Positions 43,723 through 57,116 of a DNA stretch of 64,000 nucleotides are shown here, piece after piece. Each line of letters opens with the position of its first letter. The stretch's first letter is position 1. A program made the translations under genes and the position numbers. The stretch is from Agapanthus africanus (taxonomy: Eukaryota; Streptophyta; Magnoliopsida; Asparagales; Amaryllidaceae): NCBI GenBank assembly GCA_030015575.1, contig JASDDO010000001.1, positions 137,907,988 to 137,971,987 on the forward strand, written 5' to 3'. Below the pieces are notes generated by a model. It was not told the origin of the DNA. It made no database searches and worked only from the letters and a program-made list of their open reading frames with translations.

Positions 43723-46245
43723 TACCGTTGTTATATCGAAACATTCTAGAGCTTATATTATCGGGGCTTTTGCTATATTATTGGGGCTTTAGCTGGTATA
43801 GAATAAAGAGTTCGTAGAATAGAAAAAAGTTTAATAAAAAATTTCAAGTCTAATACAGACAACCAACACAAAAGAGAAGACTAGTCCTGTTTGTACAAGA
43901 AAGATCAAAATCCTATATAAATCTAACTTTGTAATTCAAAATGAAACAAAATTTTATACTTTCAGATTATATATGAAGTTTATCCGAACTATTTTCAAAC
44001 AACTTTTCAACTGCAAGCACCCATGGAATGAAATTCGGTTTTTTAAACTATCCAATCCCATAAACAATGTTTCTCCTACTTTTGTTTGAATATAAAATCA
44101 AGATTTTAAGTATCGTTAAATATCGGATATCGGAAATGTATCAGATAAATGCTTCATATATAGAGGATATCAGGACATATCGTCATATTGGCCGATATGA
44201 CGGATGATAATATATCAGTTTTATCGTACTGGTAGGGGTCTCAAAACGAAACATCTGCCGATATGATCGATATTTGATTCATATAAAATTATACTTCTTC
44301 GCAGCTTTAATGTATCTCTACAATCATAAAAATTTAAAATGATACCATATCAAATTAGATTTGAGCAAAGAAATTTGACTCTTTTTCCTATGAACAGAAT
44401 TTTGGATGCTTCCTCTGGACTTTTAGCACAACAAATATAGGAGAAATAAAAAAATAAAAAAAACCACAAAACAACAAGGATGGAGACAACATCACTTTCA
44501 ATCCAAATAGGATCTACCATTAAAAGTTATAAAAAGTATATATTGGAGAAATCACAAGATTATATTCACAAAACAGCAAAGAGCAAAAGAATTAAGAATC
44601 CCCCATCCTTTTCCACCTTATTTTTGGTGGATGTTTTGGCATCACCCTAACCTCCATTTATTTACTTGTCCAGTTGCTTTCATGCATTTCTCTCTCTTTT
44701 TTTTGTGCATTGGTATCTTATCCCACTCTAAAAAATACTATGAAATGAAAATGATGGAATTAAAATAAAGAGATGACACAAAGAATACGAGACTTCCACT
44801 TGCCAAAGACAAATCAAGAATAGTTTACTTTACTAGCTTCCATCATGAATATTTACAAAAGGAAATCAATCCAAAGTTGGGCATCTTCTATGAAAGTGAT
44901 ATTCAAAAGGGCATTTTACTAAAGAAAAACCTTGCTAATTCCTAAACAAACTCCTCCATTCTTCGTATTTACTTAAAAGGCCCTTTGCTAGTTTTCCATC
45001 CAAAATTGGCGTCTTGCTAATTTTTCATCCAAAATTAACGTCTCGTAAGTGAGTTGAGCTTAAGCTTGAACTGTTCTCTTACATTTTAGGTCTTTTGATT
45101 GGTCTTTCTTCCGAAAAACGAACCTACATTCTCGCTTAGTTGAAAATTGGGATTTAAGGAAACTAAAGAACCGATCTCCTTTCGAATGAGATAACCCACT
45201 AACTCGAAACTTGCAATTGAAGATAACAACACTTGACAAACTCGTTGCTAGAGAATGTTGAGAAAGATGAGCCGGTTTTCATGATTAGTTTGAGAGAGTT
45301 TTTGATCAAAACTTTGACCCTAAAGCCAATTTGGGAAAAAATTAGGAATTTCGAAAGAAGAAAAGGGCCGTGAGGTTTTAAAAGGCTAATCCGATACTCA
45401 CCATTAGTCCGCTAATAGAGTAATGGATGATGCCAAAAAATTTCTCTTTTTAGCTTGTTAAGAGCCTTTTAGTGCAACTTAAATGTATAGGAGTCTTCTA
45501 AATAATATAAAATATGTGGAGACCTTTTAGTAATTAGCGGAGCTAGGAGGGGTTTTTTTGCCGACAAACACATAATTAAAAAACTTGTCTGGCATGACCT
45601 ATGTGGGTTCTGGAGAATGGGAAATACGAAAAATACGAGTCTAAAGCATATACATTCAGCAGGAGTCAATGTCTTGTCACAAAAGTATAAATTGAGACTG
45701 TGCCAATTGGATCCTACCCATGCCAGGCAATCTATCGAATCAAAGATGTGCATTCAGTGTAGAGCACAACACAGAGCATTCAGGCTTGCTGAAATTTATA
45801 GGCACCAATAGAACAGTGCGGTAGTTCCTATGGAGAATCTTGAATGACAAGCTATATATCTACTTCTAGTTAGTTAATAAAGGAATAAACATCAATCAAA
45901 CATGTATCCTTTTTGAAACTGGTTGTAAGGAAGCAATGGACCTTATCTTTGGCGAGTTTTCATGGTTGTGCTTTTTTGGACGACGGTGGATAGACATACA
46001 ACCAAACATCGGTGGCTGGTTGACGGTGATAGAGAGAAGAAGCAGGTTTATTCATGGGAAGGGAAGATTGGATCATCAATGGTGGTGGATCGAAATAATC
46101 ATGACTTGCTCTTTTTGAAATGGTGGAAGTTTAAAAAACCTTGTAATTCAAAAGAGAGAAGAGATGGATGGATTATTACCTATCACTGGAATTGAAACTT
46201 ATTTATGTAATTTTCCTTACAACTTTTGATTCCTTTTATAAGGTA
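43723..46245. other. Anonymous AT-rich DNA
   Basis: 2.5 kb with no recognisable coding, LTR, terminal repeat or RNA gene. 44110-44280 is rich in TATCGG/CCGATA words that could be a remnant of a dispersed repeat. The ORFs here are short and resemble no family. Confidence 0.5.
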
Positions 46246-46250
46246 GTTAA

Positions 46251-46847
46251 TGTTGTAATTTCTATACTCGTGATTCTTGAAGAAATCACAAACCACAGTG
46301 AGAGTCGCAGCGGAAAATCGATTAGGATTACGTGATTCGAATCTACTTGAACAAGACTAACCGAACAACTATCAAAACAATACAAGTTATCCAAATGCAC
46401 ACTAAAAAGCACAAAAACACAAGATTTATCCAGGTTCCATGAAACTTGCATCTAATCCTGCAAACCGATGACGAAGCTTCTAGCAACAAGAAAGATATAT
46501 ACGAGAACCGCCATCTGCGATTACCGCCCAATACAATTATTCTCCTAATCCTCATAAAACTTCTCATTTCTCTCTACTGGTTTTAAGGCCGCCCCCTTTT
46601 AATTGTAGAGAAATATTGACAACACTCTTATAAAAAAAACCTAGACTATTTGAATTTATATTTATAGCCTACATAAAAGACCTAGAAAGACTTGGTTTAA
46701 GAGCCCAAATTAGACAACAATTTTTTTCCAAAATACTTACCAAATCCAAACCAAATTTGCCTTTCCAAATCTTTCTAAACTTGGAATTAAATTCTAAGCC
46801 AACTAGGACTTGATTTAGGACTTGGGAATTTCAGTCAAATATCAACA
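46251..46847 (-). repeat. 3' LTR of element J
   Basis: The minus strand runs from TGTTGATATTTGAC (46847) to AATTACAACA (46251). The purine tract AGGTGGAGAT is at 46848-46857. It aligns with the 5' LTR throughout, with scattered substitutions. Confidence 0.88.
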
Positions 46848-46857
46848 ATCTCCACCT

Positions 46858-47562
46858 TGATGCAAATTCCACATATCTCGACACTTTCTTAAAAACCTTA
46901 GACTCCCACTCTTTTCGTCGTCGTGACTTCATCAATCAACTAGGCAAATCAAGTCCAAACACTGCTTGAACTTGATATTCGAAACCATCTCTGTAAATAG
47001 AACTGTTAGATTCCCACTGGTATTAACCTTCGTGAGAGTCACAACTGTCTTCCCATGTTGATGCCTCAATAACAATTTGAAGCGTCAATCTTCCTGGTAT
47101 TGCATCCGTACATCTGTAACCCGTCCTCGACCTACACATGTTCCCATCGCTGGCTGTCCCTGAAGATGACACCAATCTAAAGTGCGCTACTAAATAAGAA
47201 GACATGGGTTGAGTCTCCTCTCTCTCATACCGAGTGAGAACCTGCTCGATATACTGCTGCAACAGACACAACTTCCCATCCATGATAATATCCATGCCGC
47301 GAATCTCTCATGCAAACTTTCCATCGAACTCCCGATCACATATCCTCAGAGACTCATCCCAAGCCTCTCTCATGCCCCTAAATCCTAGGCCTCCGCACAA
47401 CTGGCTGTACCGGACTCTCCGTCTGAATTGAAGTACTGACCATCTCATCCGTACATGAAACCTGGACTGAAACCTCGAACACCACCTAGCTCGGCGGCCT
47501 TGTTCTCTGCTCATGATCTGCCTGAGTCTGTTTTCTCCAAGAAATCGTAGACTCAACGACAA
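46858..47562 (-). pseudogene. RT thumb and linker scraps (element J)
   Basis: The minus strand at about 47260-47160 gives LCLLQQYIEQVLTRYE and SYLVAHFRL, the thumb motif after the YVDD region. 47562-47308 is an open stretch with arginine-rich text (RFHVRMRWSVLQFRR), probably the integrase/RT linker in a wrong frame. RT fingers, the YVDD palm and RNase H are absent. Confidence 0.65.
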
Positions 47563-47672
47563 TCAAACATCGGGATGATTACTCTACCCTTAGTACCAGG
47601 ACACCACGACCTATACCTTTTTACTCTGCATCTAGAACTATGAAGTTTTGAGTAATTCTCAGCCCCTCCAGT

Positions 47673-48660
47673 TCATACCTCCTTAGAAATTATCTTGTCT
47701 GCTGCCGACGATGGTGATTGATCGATAAGATCCTCGACAGTAGATAGAGCTTCCGCCCGAAACCCCCTCGGAAGTCCAGCCGTAAGCCATGAATACATGT
47801 TCTTTCCAAACACCGTCTGAACCATCTGCTCTACTCCGTCAATATACGTAAGATCAAAAGTGGTGTACTGATGCACGATCGTCCCTGGCTTGCAGAACCA
47901 TCCACCATGATCAGAACAAAGAACCTTCATACGGTTTCCGAACTGTTTCTCCACAATAGTATTCCTGAAAATCTCAAAGTTCTTGATCTTCGGTTTAAGA
48001 ACGTACACCCACAATTTCTTTAAGAAATTGTCAATGAACAAATCATGATGTCTAACTCCACTTTGAGAACAAAACGGTGCGGGAACCATCTTTGTCTTCT
48101 TCTCTTGAACACAGTCCTCCCGAAGATCTCTTATGTCGATCTCTACACCTCCAAGTGACCGCCTTATTCGAGGCCCCTACAATCTCACCTCGCCAATATG
48201 ACCTAACCATGGTCGCCATAGCTTGATAAAGTCTGAACCACCTGAATCGGTAGAAGCTCTAGCAATATCTCCTACGACCGTCCGTCCCTGAAGAAAATAC
48301 AGGTTTCTCATCATCTTCGCCTTCATGACAATGCGAGCACCCCTGAAAATTATCATGGAATCTCTATTGATCACACACTTGCAACCAATCCCGCCCAGTG
48401 CACCTAATGAAATCAAGCATCTCCTCAGATCTGACACGTACCTAACATCAATCAACGTCCGAACCCTCTTATCGTATATGCAGATCTGAATTGTACCAAT
48501 CCCAACAACTCTGCTCAACGCACTGTTCCTCATAAAAATCAAGCCTCTATTAACTGAATAGTATGTAGAAAACCAACTCCGATTCAGAGTCACATGAAAT
48601 GAACACCCTGAATCTAACATCCATGATCCATGTCCGTCTGAAGTCGCAAATACCGATAGA
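47673..48660 (-). pseudogene. Protease and integrase (element J)
   Basis: The protease box reads WMLDSGCSFHVT (48620, D-S-G retained), then VRTLIDVRYVSDLRRCLISLGALG. The GAG-pre-integrase end has LWRPWLGHIGEVRL. Integrase follows at 48089-47673 (DLFIDNFLKKLWVYVLK, VLCSDHGGWF, DGVEQMVQTVFGKNMYSWLTAGLP). The second catalytic Asp is kept in SDHGG; the first is displaced by a frameshift. Confidence 0.85.
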
Positions 48661-48751
48661 ATCGAACCATCACTGCCCTCATCCTAATCCTCCACCGCAA
48701 TTGCAGCACCGGAAACCATCTATTTTCCTTTCTCCTTACGCTTCAAACAAT

Positions 48752-49480
48752 TTATTTTCCAGTGCCCGCTCTCCTTGCAAATAAAGCAATTTTCATTCTC
48801 GCGATTTCTCGATTTCCCTTGGAGCCTCCATCTGAACGGTATCTAACGGACAATACGTCATCCTGACTACTCTTGTCACCTTCCACCTTCTTTCTCAAAA
48901 CCTTACTGTGCAGACCTATTTTGATATCCTCTAAGGAAAGCTTAACCAGGCCATACACCATTAACTTAACGAACTGCCTGTACTCCGAGATCAACAAACA
49001 TAGTAGAATTATCGCCCGATTCTCATCCTCTACTTTCTCTTCCACTTTCATGTTCCGCAAGTGCATCACGATCTGATTGAGTTCATCCAAGTGATCTTTG
49101 ACGAATATCCCCTCCTTCATCTTTAACGTGTAAAATTGTTGCTTAAGATAGAGACGATTTGTGAGCAATTTCTTCATGTATAGGGTCCCCAACTTGCTTT
49201 ATAATCCAGCTGCCGTAGTCTTTTACTCGATCTCGCAAAGAACTTCGTCAGTAAAATGAAACTATATCGGACTGAAAGCCTTATCCTCCATCTCTTCTTT
49301 CTTATCCTCCATGATTGTTTTCAAAATACTGGTTTTTGCAAAGACAATCTTATGAACCCCTTACCGTTTGAGAATAGCTGTTATTTTCAACCTCCAAAGG
49401 CCGAAATTGTTCCTTCCATCAAACTTGTCCATCTTATAATGCGTTGATGTCATCTCCCCAAATAATCTGAAACTACCGAA
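48752..49480 (-). pseudogene. Gag (element J)
   Basis: Begins near 49440 with YKMDKFDGRNNFGLWRLKI, the start of a UBN2-type copia Gag. After frameshifts, 49192-48800 gives LKQQFYTLKMKEG, VKDHLDELNQIVMHLRN, AIILLCLLISEYRQFVKLMV. A CCHC knuckle (CFICKESGHWK...C) lies at about 48790-48750. Confidence 0.85.
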
Positions 49481-49497
49481 TCTGATATTCTGATACC

Positions 49498-50073
49498 ACT
49501 TGTAATTTCTATACACGTGATTCTCGAAATAATTACAAACCATACCAAGAGTTGCAGCGGAAAATCGATTAGGATCGCGTGATTCAAATCTACTTGAAAA
49601 AGACTAACCGAACAACATTCAAAACAATACAAGTTATAAAAAAGCACACCAAACGGCATAAACACAAGATTTACCCAGGTTCGGTACAAGTTGCACCTAA
49701 TCCTCTGAACCGACAACGAAGTTTCCACTATCAAGAAAGAATTACACGAGAACCGCCCTTTACGATCACCGCTCAATGCAAATATTCTCATAATCCTCAC
49801 AAATTCTCTCCTTTCTCTCTCTTGGTTTTACGGCTGCACCCTTCTAATTGTGGAGAAATATTGACAATTCTCTTCTAAAAACTCTAGGCTATTTGGTTTT
49901 ATGTTTATAACCTACATGAAAAGCCTAGAAAGACTTGGTTTAAGAACCCTAATTAGGCAACAAAAATCTTTCCAAAATAGTTGCTAAATCTAAAGCAAAT
50001 TTGTCTTTCCAAATCTTTCAAATTCTAAACCGATTAAGACTAGGACCTGAGAATTTCCATAAAAAAATCAACA
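49498..50073 (-). repeat. 5' LTR of element J and primer site
   Basis: The minus strand starts TGTTGATTTTTTTATGG at 50073 and ends at about 49501 (AAATTACA). The primer site (49498 downwards) reads TGGTATCAGAATATC: ten bases fit tRNA-iMet, then it diverges. Confidence 0.85.
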
Positions 50074-50078
50074 GTTAA

Positions 50079-53000
50079 ATCTTATAAAAATGTGTCGAAG
50101 AATCTCATATTCAAGCCATCCATAAAAACGTCATGGTTTTAAGCTTACCACATTTATAAAAAAAATTGCGATAATAAAGGAAGAATATATTTTTATCTTT
50201 TAACAATTAACTTGACGTCAAATTGGCTTCATGAGTACTCTTGGGACAAATGTGGTGCCAGAAAGCTTTAAGAGTTGTACACGCTATTGATTGGATAAGG
50301 AGAGGTTTTAATATAGTTGGAGCATATGGTAGGTAATCAATATGCAATATGCATATATTTATATTTAAGAGGTTACATCAAGTAAGGGGATAAAAAAATG
50401 ATGATATTAGTGTTTTGAGGAATGCTTCAACATGGAAAGGTAGAATTGAAAATTTACAATAATTGTTAACACAGTAAGGAAGTTAAGTGAAGTTTAACAT
50501 ACTCATGTCCGTTATTCATATCAGAATATTACATTTTAATACCGCTCATTCATTATCTATTTTTTGTATTTATCGGTACTATTAACCAGTGTCTGCTCAG
50601 TATTACAGATTACAGGTATCCGTGACAAAATACTGGAAATACACTCAAAATCACGGATATATCATTTGTGAGCTGACACTGCAACCAGAACCGCAAACCG
50701 ACCGATATTCCTAGAATTTCTTTGTGCAACATACTTGTGTATACACTTTTTATCTAAATGGACCAACACAATACAAGTTGTACATAAGTGTGCATTAGGA
50801 CTTAGGGGGGCTGCCATGACACATACTCATGATGGTTATGAACAAGGGGGCTGCCCAAGACACAAGTGGGTATGAGTGTGATATGCATTAAATGCTACAA
50901 GATGTGTGTTGACTTAAAAATTCAAGTTTCCCACCAATCCCTGAGTGCAACACAGAACTTTTTAAACCAAGCAAATAACATCAGAGTGATTTGGGGGAAC
51001 ACACAAACCAACACACCAAATACGAGCTAAAGTGCTCGGATTTCACCCGAGATCATCACCTATGTGTCCGGCCCCTTCAGCTCCATTAGCCCCCAGTTTC
51101 TGTGGGCCCCCCTTGCTGCCTTATCATCACATTTTTATTGTTTGTTTATTCAGTTTTTGAGCCTATAAAAACAGAACTAGGCAGCAAGGATGGGGGTCTC
51201 ACATTGTATCTTTCATGTTACACTTCAACTCTTTTGTTTTCTATTGTTCTCTTGTATATAGCTAATCCCCCTTGAGCTCTCTACCTTAACTTGATCTTGC
51301 AATCTCTTCATTGAGCTTGCAAATTTAAGCTTTGATCATTGATCTCAAGGGGTTGTATCATTACTTAAGAAATCAATAAAGCCTTCTCTTTTGTGCATTC
51401 ATTTGCCTTGAGTTCTTAGCTCTTTCTTGATTTTGCAACCTCTTATTTGAGCTTGCAAGTTTAAGATTGGGTTATTGAACCCATAGTGTGTTATGTGATC
51501 TTTGGTTCTCATTCTTGCTCTTTTATATTTCTTGCATTTTTCTTACTTGCTTTACATTCATGCAATTTATTACAATACTTTACTTACTTGCTCTTTAAAT
51601 TCCTTGCACTTGCTTATAATGCTCTTTTTTTTCCTTTGTTCTTTTCTTTTACTCTTTTTGGTTTGTTGTTGTGAATGGTGGTGTGAATATTGTTGTTAGG
51701 AAAAGAGAAAGATATTGTAAGTTAAGTTTTCTTTGCTTATTTTCTTTTCCCGTATTTTCCAATTGAACTCCGTCCAAATTTTACGCAAGCGCTCCGTTAG
51801 ACACCCTACCCTACCAAGGTATCGGTGATTCCTAACCGTGACCGGTTGCGTTCGGTTTGGCCGGAGGCGAAAGCAAGAGGCAAAAACAGAAGGATAAGGG
51901 TCAATAATCCGGATTCCACAAATACCGTGTTTAAATCCCCTAATCCACGTTGTTGCCGATTGCTCTAGTTTCATTTGTTAAGTTCGGCTCAAAGGACTTG
52001 AATACGGAATCCATTAACTTACATTATCCTATCGTTTCCTAACATGTTTAACTTTGCATATAACATATAGGATAGATACAAACTTTCCGCCACGCTCATT
52101 AACTCGTTACGACAAAAACCAAAAACGCTCCGTCTCCTTGTGGATCGATCCGTGCTTATCGCGACTAGCTGCAAAGCGACACCGTTGTGATCGCGGTTAA
52201 ACTTTAGAACTTTTAAAACTACGACACGCCAAAAGCGTGCGATCAAATGGCGCCGTTGCCGGGGAGACGGTAACATTTTAATTCTTGTTATTTTAGGTTA
52301 ATCATTGTACATCTCACTTATACATCTAACCCTATTTTCAAAATCAACGAAAAATTTCAAAAACCAAAACCAAAACAAAAACACTAATTTTGCTAACTTA
52401 ATTTTTGCTCTCTGGAATTCTTACCTGCTCACTCTCTGGAACTAAATTGAAAATTCAAACAATACCAGTGAGACACTAAGTCACCAGAAGATGTTTGGAG
52501 GCCATCTGCCATAATTGGACCGGCGACAATCCCTCAATTTTCGAGCTCGCCGGCCGTATCACCACATTCTGCCTCCAAAATTTTTCCCTGTGCTGTAGTG
52601 TTCTGTTTTTGTTCCATTTTTATTGTTTGTTTTTTAATAAATTTTAGTGTGCAGGTAATTGGGCATTCGTATCGCTTTTTCGCACTAATATCCGTTTTCC
52701 GACATTTCAGATTTTTGCGGATTTGCGAAATGCGATTGTGGGGAGCAAAGTGTATATTCCAAGTTAAAGCGATTATGAAGTACAGTGCCAAAGATCCCGA
52801 TAGTTTGACCCGTGCAATCGAACTTTTCAAGTTTACCGGATTTGATTCGACGGGGGTTTCCTAACCCAAAAACTTAACGGTACGTATTTCTTGAACATCT
52901 TCTTCTCAAATCCGACGTATCCAATATACTATTCTTTGTAGGATTCTTTGCATGTTCGCTTCCAAACGCTCAAATTAACTAACCCGTATTTGTTGCAGTA

Positions 53001-53689
53001 CCGAGTTTAAACATAAAAGAAATAATTGTTTGAAATTTTAAACAAATTTTTTCATTGAATTGCGCATTGCATACATTAATACGGATTTAAGGGCAAGCGA
53101 ACCCCACAACATACGGTAAAAGATTTCATCACTTTTTCTGTGGCCCACAAATTACGAACTTGAACATAACGCTTACCCGCACAAATTTTTAAAAGAAATT
53201 AGACTTAAGCCTTAAGGACTTCGCGCCCACTAGGAGAAGTTTACTTTGTTTAGAACACTGCTTAACGGTATATTGTTTACAGGGTGTCTAGGAAAGTGTT
53301 CATGGCGAAACCGCCAAAAGAGAAAGGGTTATTTAATTAAGGACCTTCGCAAAAGCGTCGGAAAACCTCCCCTTATCTCTGCATTTATCTGGCCTCGTGA
53401 TCAGTATATCTTGAACCCGTTTCTCGACACAGTTTTACTTCGACAATCAAGTTCTTGAGCAGCTCTAATTGACCTAGGTGAACCCTAGACCGATTAGGTG
53501 TGCGGTATTTTTGTGTCTTGATTGTTTTTGTCCAGATTCTTTTTTTGTATATTTCATTCTTTTGTTAATAACTAACTTAAAAAAAATCACATTCTTTTTC
53601 CCCTCCTTTTCTTCTTCTTCTCTTCATATCATGGGTACCCCACCTCGCAAAACTCTTTCCGAATTTTGGTACCCACAACCATGCATAAC
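50079..53689 (+). mobile_element. 5' end of gypsy-type element M (LTR, primer site, leader, gag start)
   Basis: A promoter-like unit has TATAAAA at 51164-51170 and AATAAA at 51375-51380. An LTR end at about 52245 is followed by the primer site. A 1.3 kb leader leads to an ATG at 53631 that opens MGTPPRKTLSEFWYPQPC, a plausible Gag N-terminus cut at 53689 by element K. The LTR start is not resolved; it should lie between 50079 and 51100. Athila/Tat-like by its primer site; this placement is inferred. Confidence 0.65.
52248..52265 (+). other. tRNA-Asp-type primer-binding site (element M)
   Basis: TGGCGCCGTTGCCGGGGA fits the complement of the 3' end of plant tRNA-Asp, the primer commonly seen in Athila/Tat gypsy elements. 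It starts two bases after the likely LTR end (GATCA). Confidence 0.85.
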
Positions 53690-55723
53690 TGAAAGTCTAC
53701 GGTAGCGCCCCGGACGTCTGTCCGAGGCCAAAATGCGGAAACGAATTTTTTTTCTAAAGTAGAAACCAGCGCTATCACAGACTTTAATCCCGGATTGAAC
53801 CATTAACCTACAACTAGCTAACTAGAGAAGGGTTAGAAAAGCAATACGATCGATCCGTGTCCTTCGGTCTTTGGCCACCAACCCAAGCTCATCGCGGCAT
53901 CTCCTATCTCCAGTCTTCTCTTCGGAAGGACACCATATTTTCGAGTTTTTTTACGGGCTCCCGCTTCATCCGAAGCAACTCGGGCATGAAGTTCGCTAGT
54001 TGACGTATCCAAAGTGAAGTAGAGAATGTGTATGATCACTTTGTCTCTTGTATCCATTGATTCTCATCACATGAGAGTGTATGGATGGAGGTTGAAGATG
54101 AAACCATTAATGGAGGTTGTGAGCTAGAGGAAGAAGAAGAAGAGCAAGCCTTTTTCTTTTGTGTTTTTTATCATCAAAATGAGAGAGTGTGAATAAAAAA
54201 TACAAGACCAAACACTATACTATGGCTGCCCTTCTCTCTCTTTCTCTCAATTCAAACCATAAATCAATCACATAATGTGACATTAGCACAAGAAAAGAGA
54301 CCATGAGTCACTAATGAAGTCTATGTTACATTAAATGCTCAAAATGATGATTTAAGCTCACAATTTCCATTTGTAAATATTAATCCAAATGTTTACAACA
54401 ATAAAAAGATACGGCAATATCTAAAGTAAACTCGTGACGGATCACAAGGATACCCCTCACCTGTATATACATACCTGCATCCGCTTTCCGACCGAATGCG
54501 AATGCGATGAGACTAAAGTAATCCAACAAATCTAGTATTAGGATCCGGCTTAAACCAAAGCCCACTAGTATGATCCGCTCGATCATGATCCGTGCACTAC
54601 TGCACGTATATGATCGAACCCTGCCATATATCATACGGCCTCTACAACGTTTCGCCCGAACCTTGAGAAACTGTCTGTGGGGGACTCTAAAGACTCGTTA
54701 ATATTTTGACTGTGGATTTAACCACTAGCACGTCAGTGGTACTAGCTGTACGTAACGGGCTACCAGGTATTGACCAAAAAGGAGGTCGATGAGCGAACTC
54801 ATCCTGACACCCTACTGAGCCTGTCAGTGACAATATCCGTACAGTCCGGTCTGTTCGTCTATGAGCATTGCATGTCGGGCCTAGAGGATTGGTAAAAGTC
54901 AGACCCCCAAAAGCGGTACAATTCGTGTCGGAGTGTAGCCCAGAACACCGTGAGATACTACTGGAATACCTACCAATAAATCTCCTGCCTTGGCCAAGAA
55001 CTTCGTGTAATGGCTCTTCTAAACACAGCGCGATCTCACCCCCAATACCGGGAGAGACGAAACCCCTGCCGATCCGCTCACTGCCTCCATATGGCTCGGG
55101 ACTGTACCCAACTAAAATCTGTTTGCACGACTCCTTTGAGCCGTGGTAGGGTAGTAATCAAAGCACAGTGGGAACTCACACGAGACAAATGACGATCTCA
55201 GGTCGATGAACTAACCTGTACAAATGTCACCAGGAAACTGCTATCTGACGTCAGGTATAATACCAACTAGCATGTTCCCGGCGAGTCCTATCCGGTATGC
55301 TCATAACCCAATGAGCACATGTATACATCTTAGGTGAACCAACTGACACCAATGGCTTGTGAGACCGGCCACCGCCCCTCGTCGGGGTCTCGACTGTATA
55401 CACTAGTCTACTAATGGAGTATCGATGCCCAGTCTCGAAACTCCCACGACTAGGGACCACTTTAAGGATGTGCTTATAGACCCCACCTCCCACGTATATG
55501 ATCGCCATCATACTGCTGGTAGTCAAGCAAGAATCCTAAGGGCTCTATCAATGTGTAATAGTGATCTGTAAGGTCACCTAAACCTGTACACGATGATAAA
55601 GATAAACCAGATAGTATACTATCATCTTGAGTAAGACTGTCCTACCGGTATAGGTCCTCCCTCAATCATTGCAATCACGTGCCTGTGATCCAATAATTGA
55701 CTCTGAGGGCACTATATCCAATA
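53690..55723 (-). repeat. 3' LTR of element K
   Basis: The minus strand starts TATTGGATATAGTGCC at 55723 (TG mutated to TA) and ends GTAGACTTTCA at 53690. The tract AAGTGGGAGAT sits just beyond 55723. It is inserted into the gag start of M; 53685-53689 (ATAAC) is the expected target duplication. The 2.0 kb has no gene. Confidence 0.85.
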
Positions 55724-57116
55724 ATCTCCCACTTGCACTCAAGGCTAATTATTGCGATGTCGCATACTCACAGCCCGTGTGATACCGAACACCCAACTCC
55801 TTTACTAATCAGTCTCACAAAGCCCGTTCGCGAAACTATTGCGTTCGAGGAATAGCCTCAGTGAGTGTATCTTCCCTGATGTTTCTTTCTATGTCTCTCT
55901 TTATCTCAAGTTCGTGGAGAAAGCCATCTCCCGAAATGAGCAATACCTGTCTTAGAATATATCTGGATATCTGATGGGACCTGCTTCATAAATGAACTCC
56001 AAATCCAAACTTCTTAGACTATATCGTCAACTAAATTTAATCAGTATCCTGCGCTATGCCTCTCTCAGTATCCGCTTGGACCACCTGTCCAAAATACTGC
56101 CCCTCGTCAGAGGGAAAACTACAACTCTGACAGTCACTCTGTCATCCAGGTCACCTTGTAAGCCTGGAATGATAACTGTCTCCTAAAAGAGGCTATTATT
56201 ATCATATCCCTAGAACATCCACTTATGTTCTAAAACTGCTTCCGAACGTTTCTCCAGGATAGGATTAATATCAACTTACTGCATCTTGTGCAAAAACAAT
56301 ATCTGGTGTGGTACTTGACATCTCATGATTGACTCAATTGCCTAAGCAAGTGATCTGCCAATCATGCACATCCCTCTCCCCTTTAGTCTGTAAAACACCT
56401 TTAGAGAGGGTGATTCCATCACCTGCAGGTACACTACCGTGCCAGGAGTCGTCCATTCTAAAACACTTGTAGAATGCTGTCTAAGTACCCAGATTGGGAA
56501 ACTACCAAAATCTAGATCTAGTAACCAGAATGTCTGATATTATATCTATATCCTATATGGAGAAACCACTGTGTGACAACCAAAGTATAACCGATCGTAG
56601 TATAGGATTTTAACTTCCTACTCTGTGTATGTCATCCAAATGCCAGGACTCACACCCTACTACCTTCTTAACAGATCCATCTCCTATTCTGATGAAGTCA
56701 AAACTATGACTGTCACATCAGAAATAGATGATCTATCTCCGCAATATCTTCTTTAGTCCATAAATAGACATAAGCTATTTGTCCACTATGCTTCTGCTGC
56801 TCCCACTGACTACGACAACCCTCTGGCAGAATAATATATACGTGCACTTCTAAAGCCAGTTCAGAACGACGCTATACCCATCCTCCTGCCGGGTCTAATA
56901 GCCTGGAACAATAGAAGTGTCAAGTCTGGGTAAACAAGAACCTCCCTGTCACCGTCTTTGAGCATACCGAAGTACCTCTCGAGTGTCTGAGGTTACCCAC
57001 CATATCTGCGGAGTGGCCAATGGAATGTCAAACCAGATTGAATCTTTAGGTTCTTATCAAATTTTCAGTAATCATTTGCGGTTCTGGAATCACTTCCAGT
57101 TCTACCATACTCTCAC
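55724..57116 (-). pseudogene. Decayed copia pol (element K)
   Basis: Heavily mutated RNase H, RT and linker. Matches to C are at nucleotide level: the region near 56160-56260 aligns with 16520-16620, and 57060-57116 aligns with the linker around GTAGAACTGGAAG. No frame stays open beyond about 60 codons. K keeps the sequences flanking two of the deletions shared by B and L, so it is a separate lineage. It is cut at 57116 by element L (57112-57116, CTCAC, expected duplication). Confidence 0.75.

Larger units (their letters stand above)
46251..50073 (-). mobile_element. Copia element J with both LTRs
   Basis: The target duplication GTTAA (46246-46250 and 50074-50078) is perfect. LTRs are at 46251-46847 and 49498/49501-50073. 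Gag, protease, part of integrase and the RT thumb are recognisable, but the element is only 3.8 kb because the integrase C-terminus, most of RT and RNase H are missing. Defective, but the only copia element in the window seen end to end. Confidence 0.92.

Noticed and set aside
45469-46195. Overlapping ORFs of 60-94 codons as host exons
   Set aside because: No motifs, no splice context, both strands open by chance in AT-rich DNA.
55724-57116. Element K as a third member of the shared-deletion lineage
   Set aside because: K retains sequence corresponding to 16520-16585 of C and the bases left of GTAGAACTGG, so at least two of the deletions are absent.
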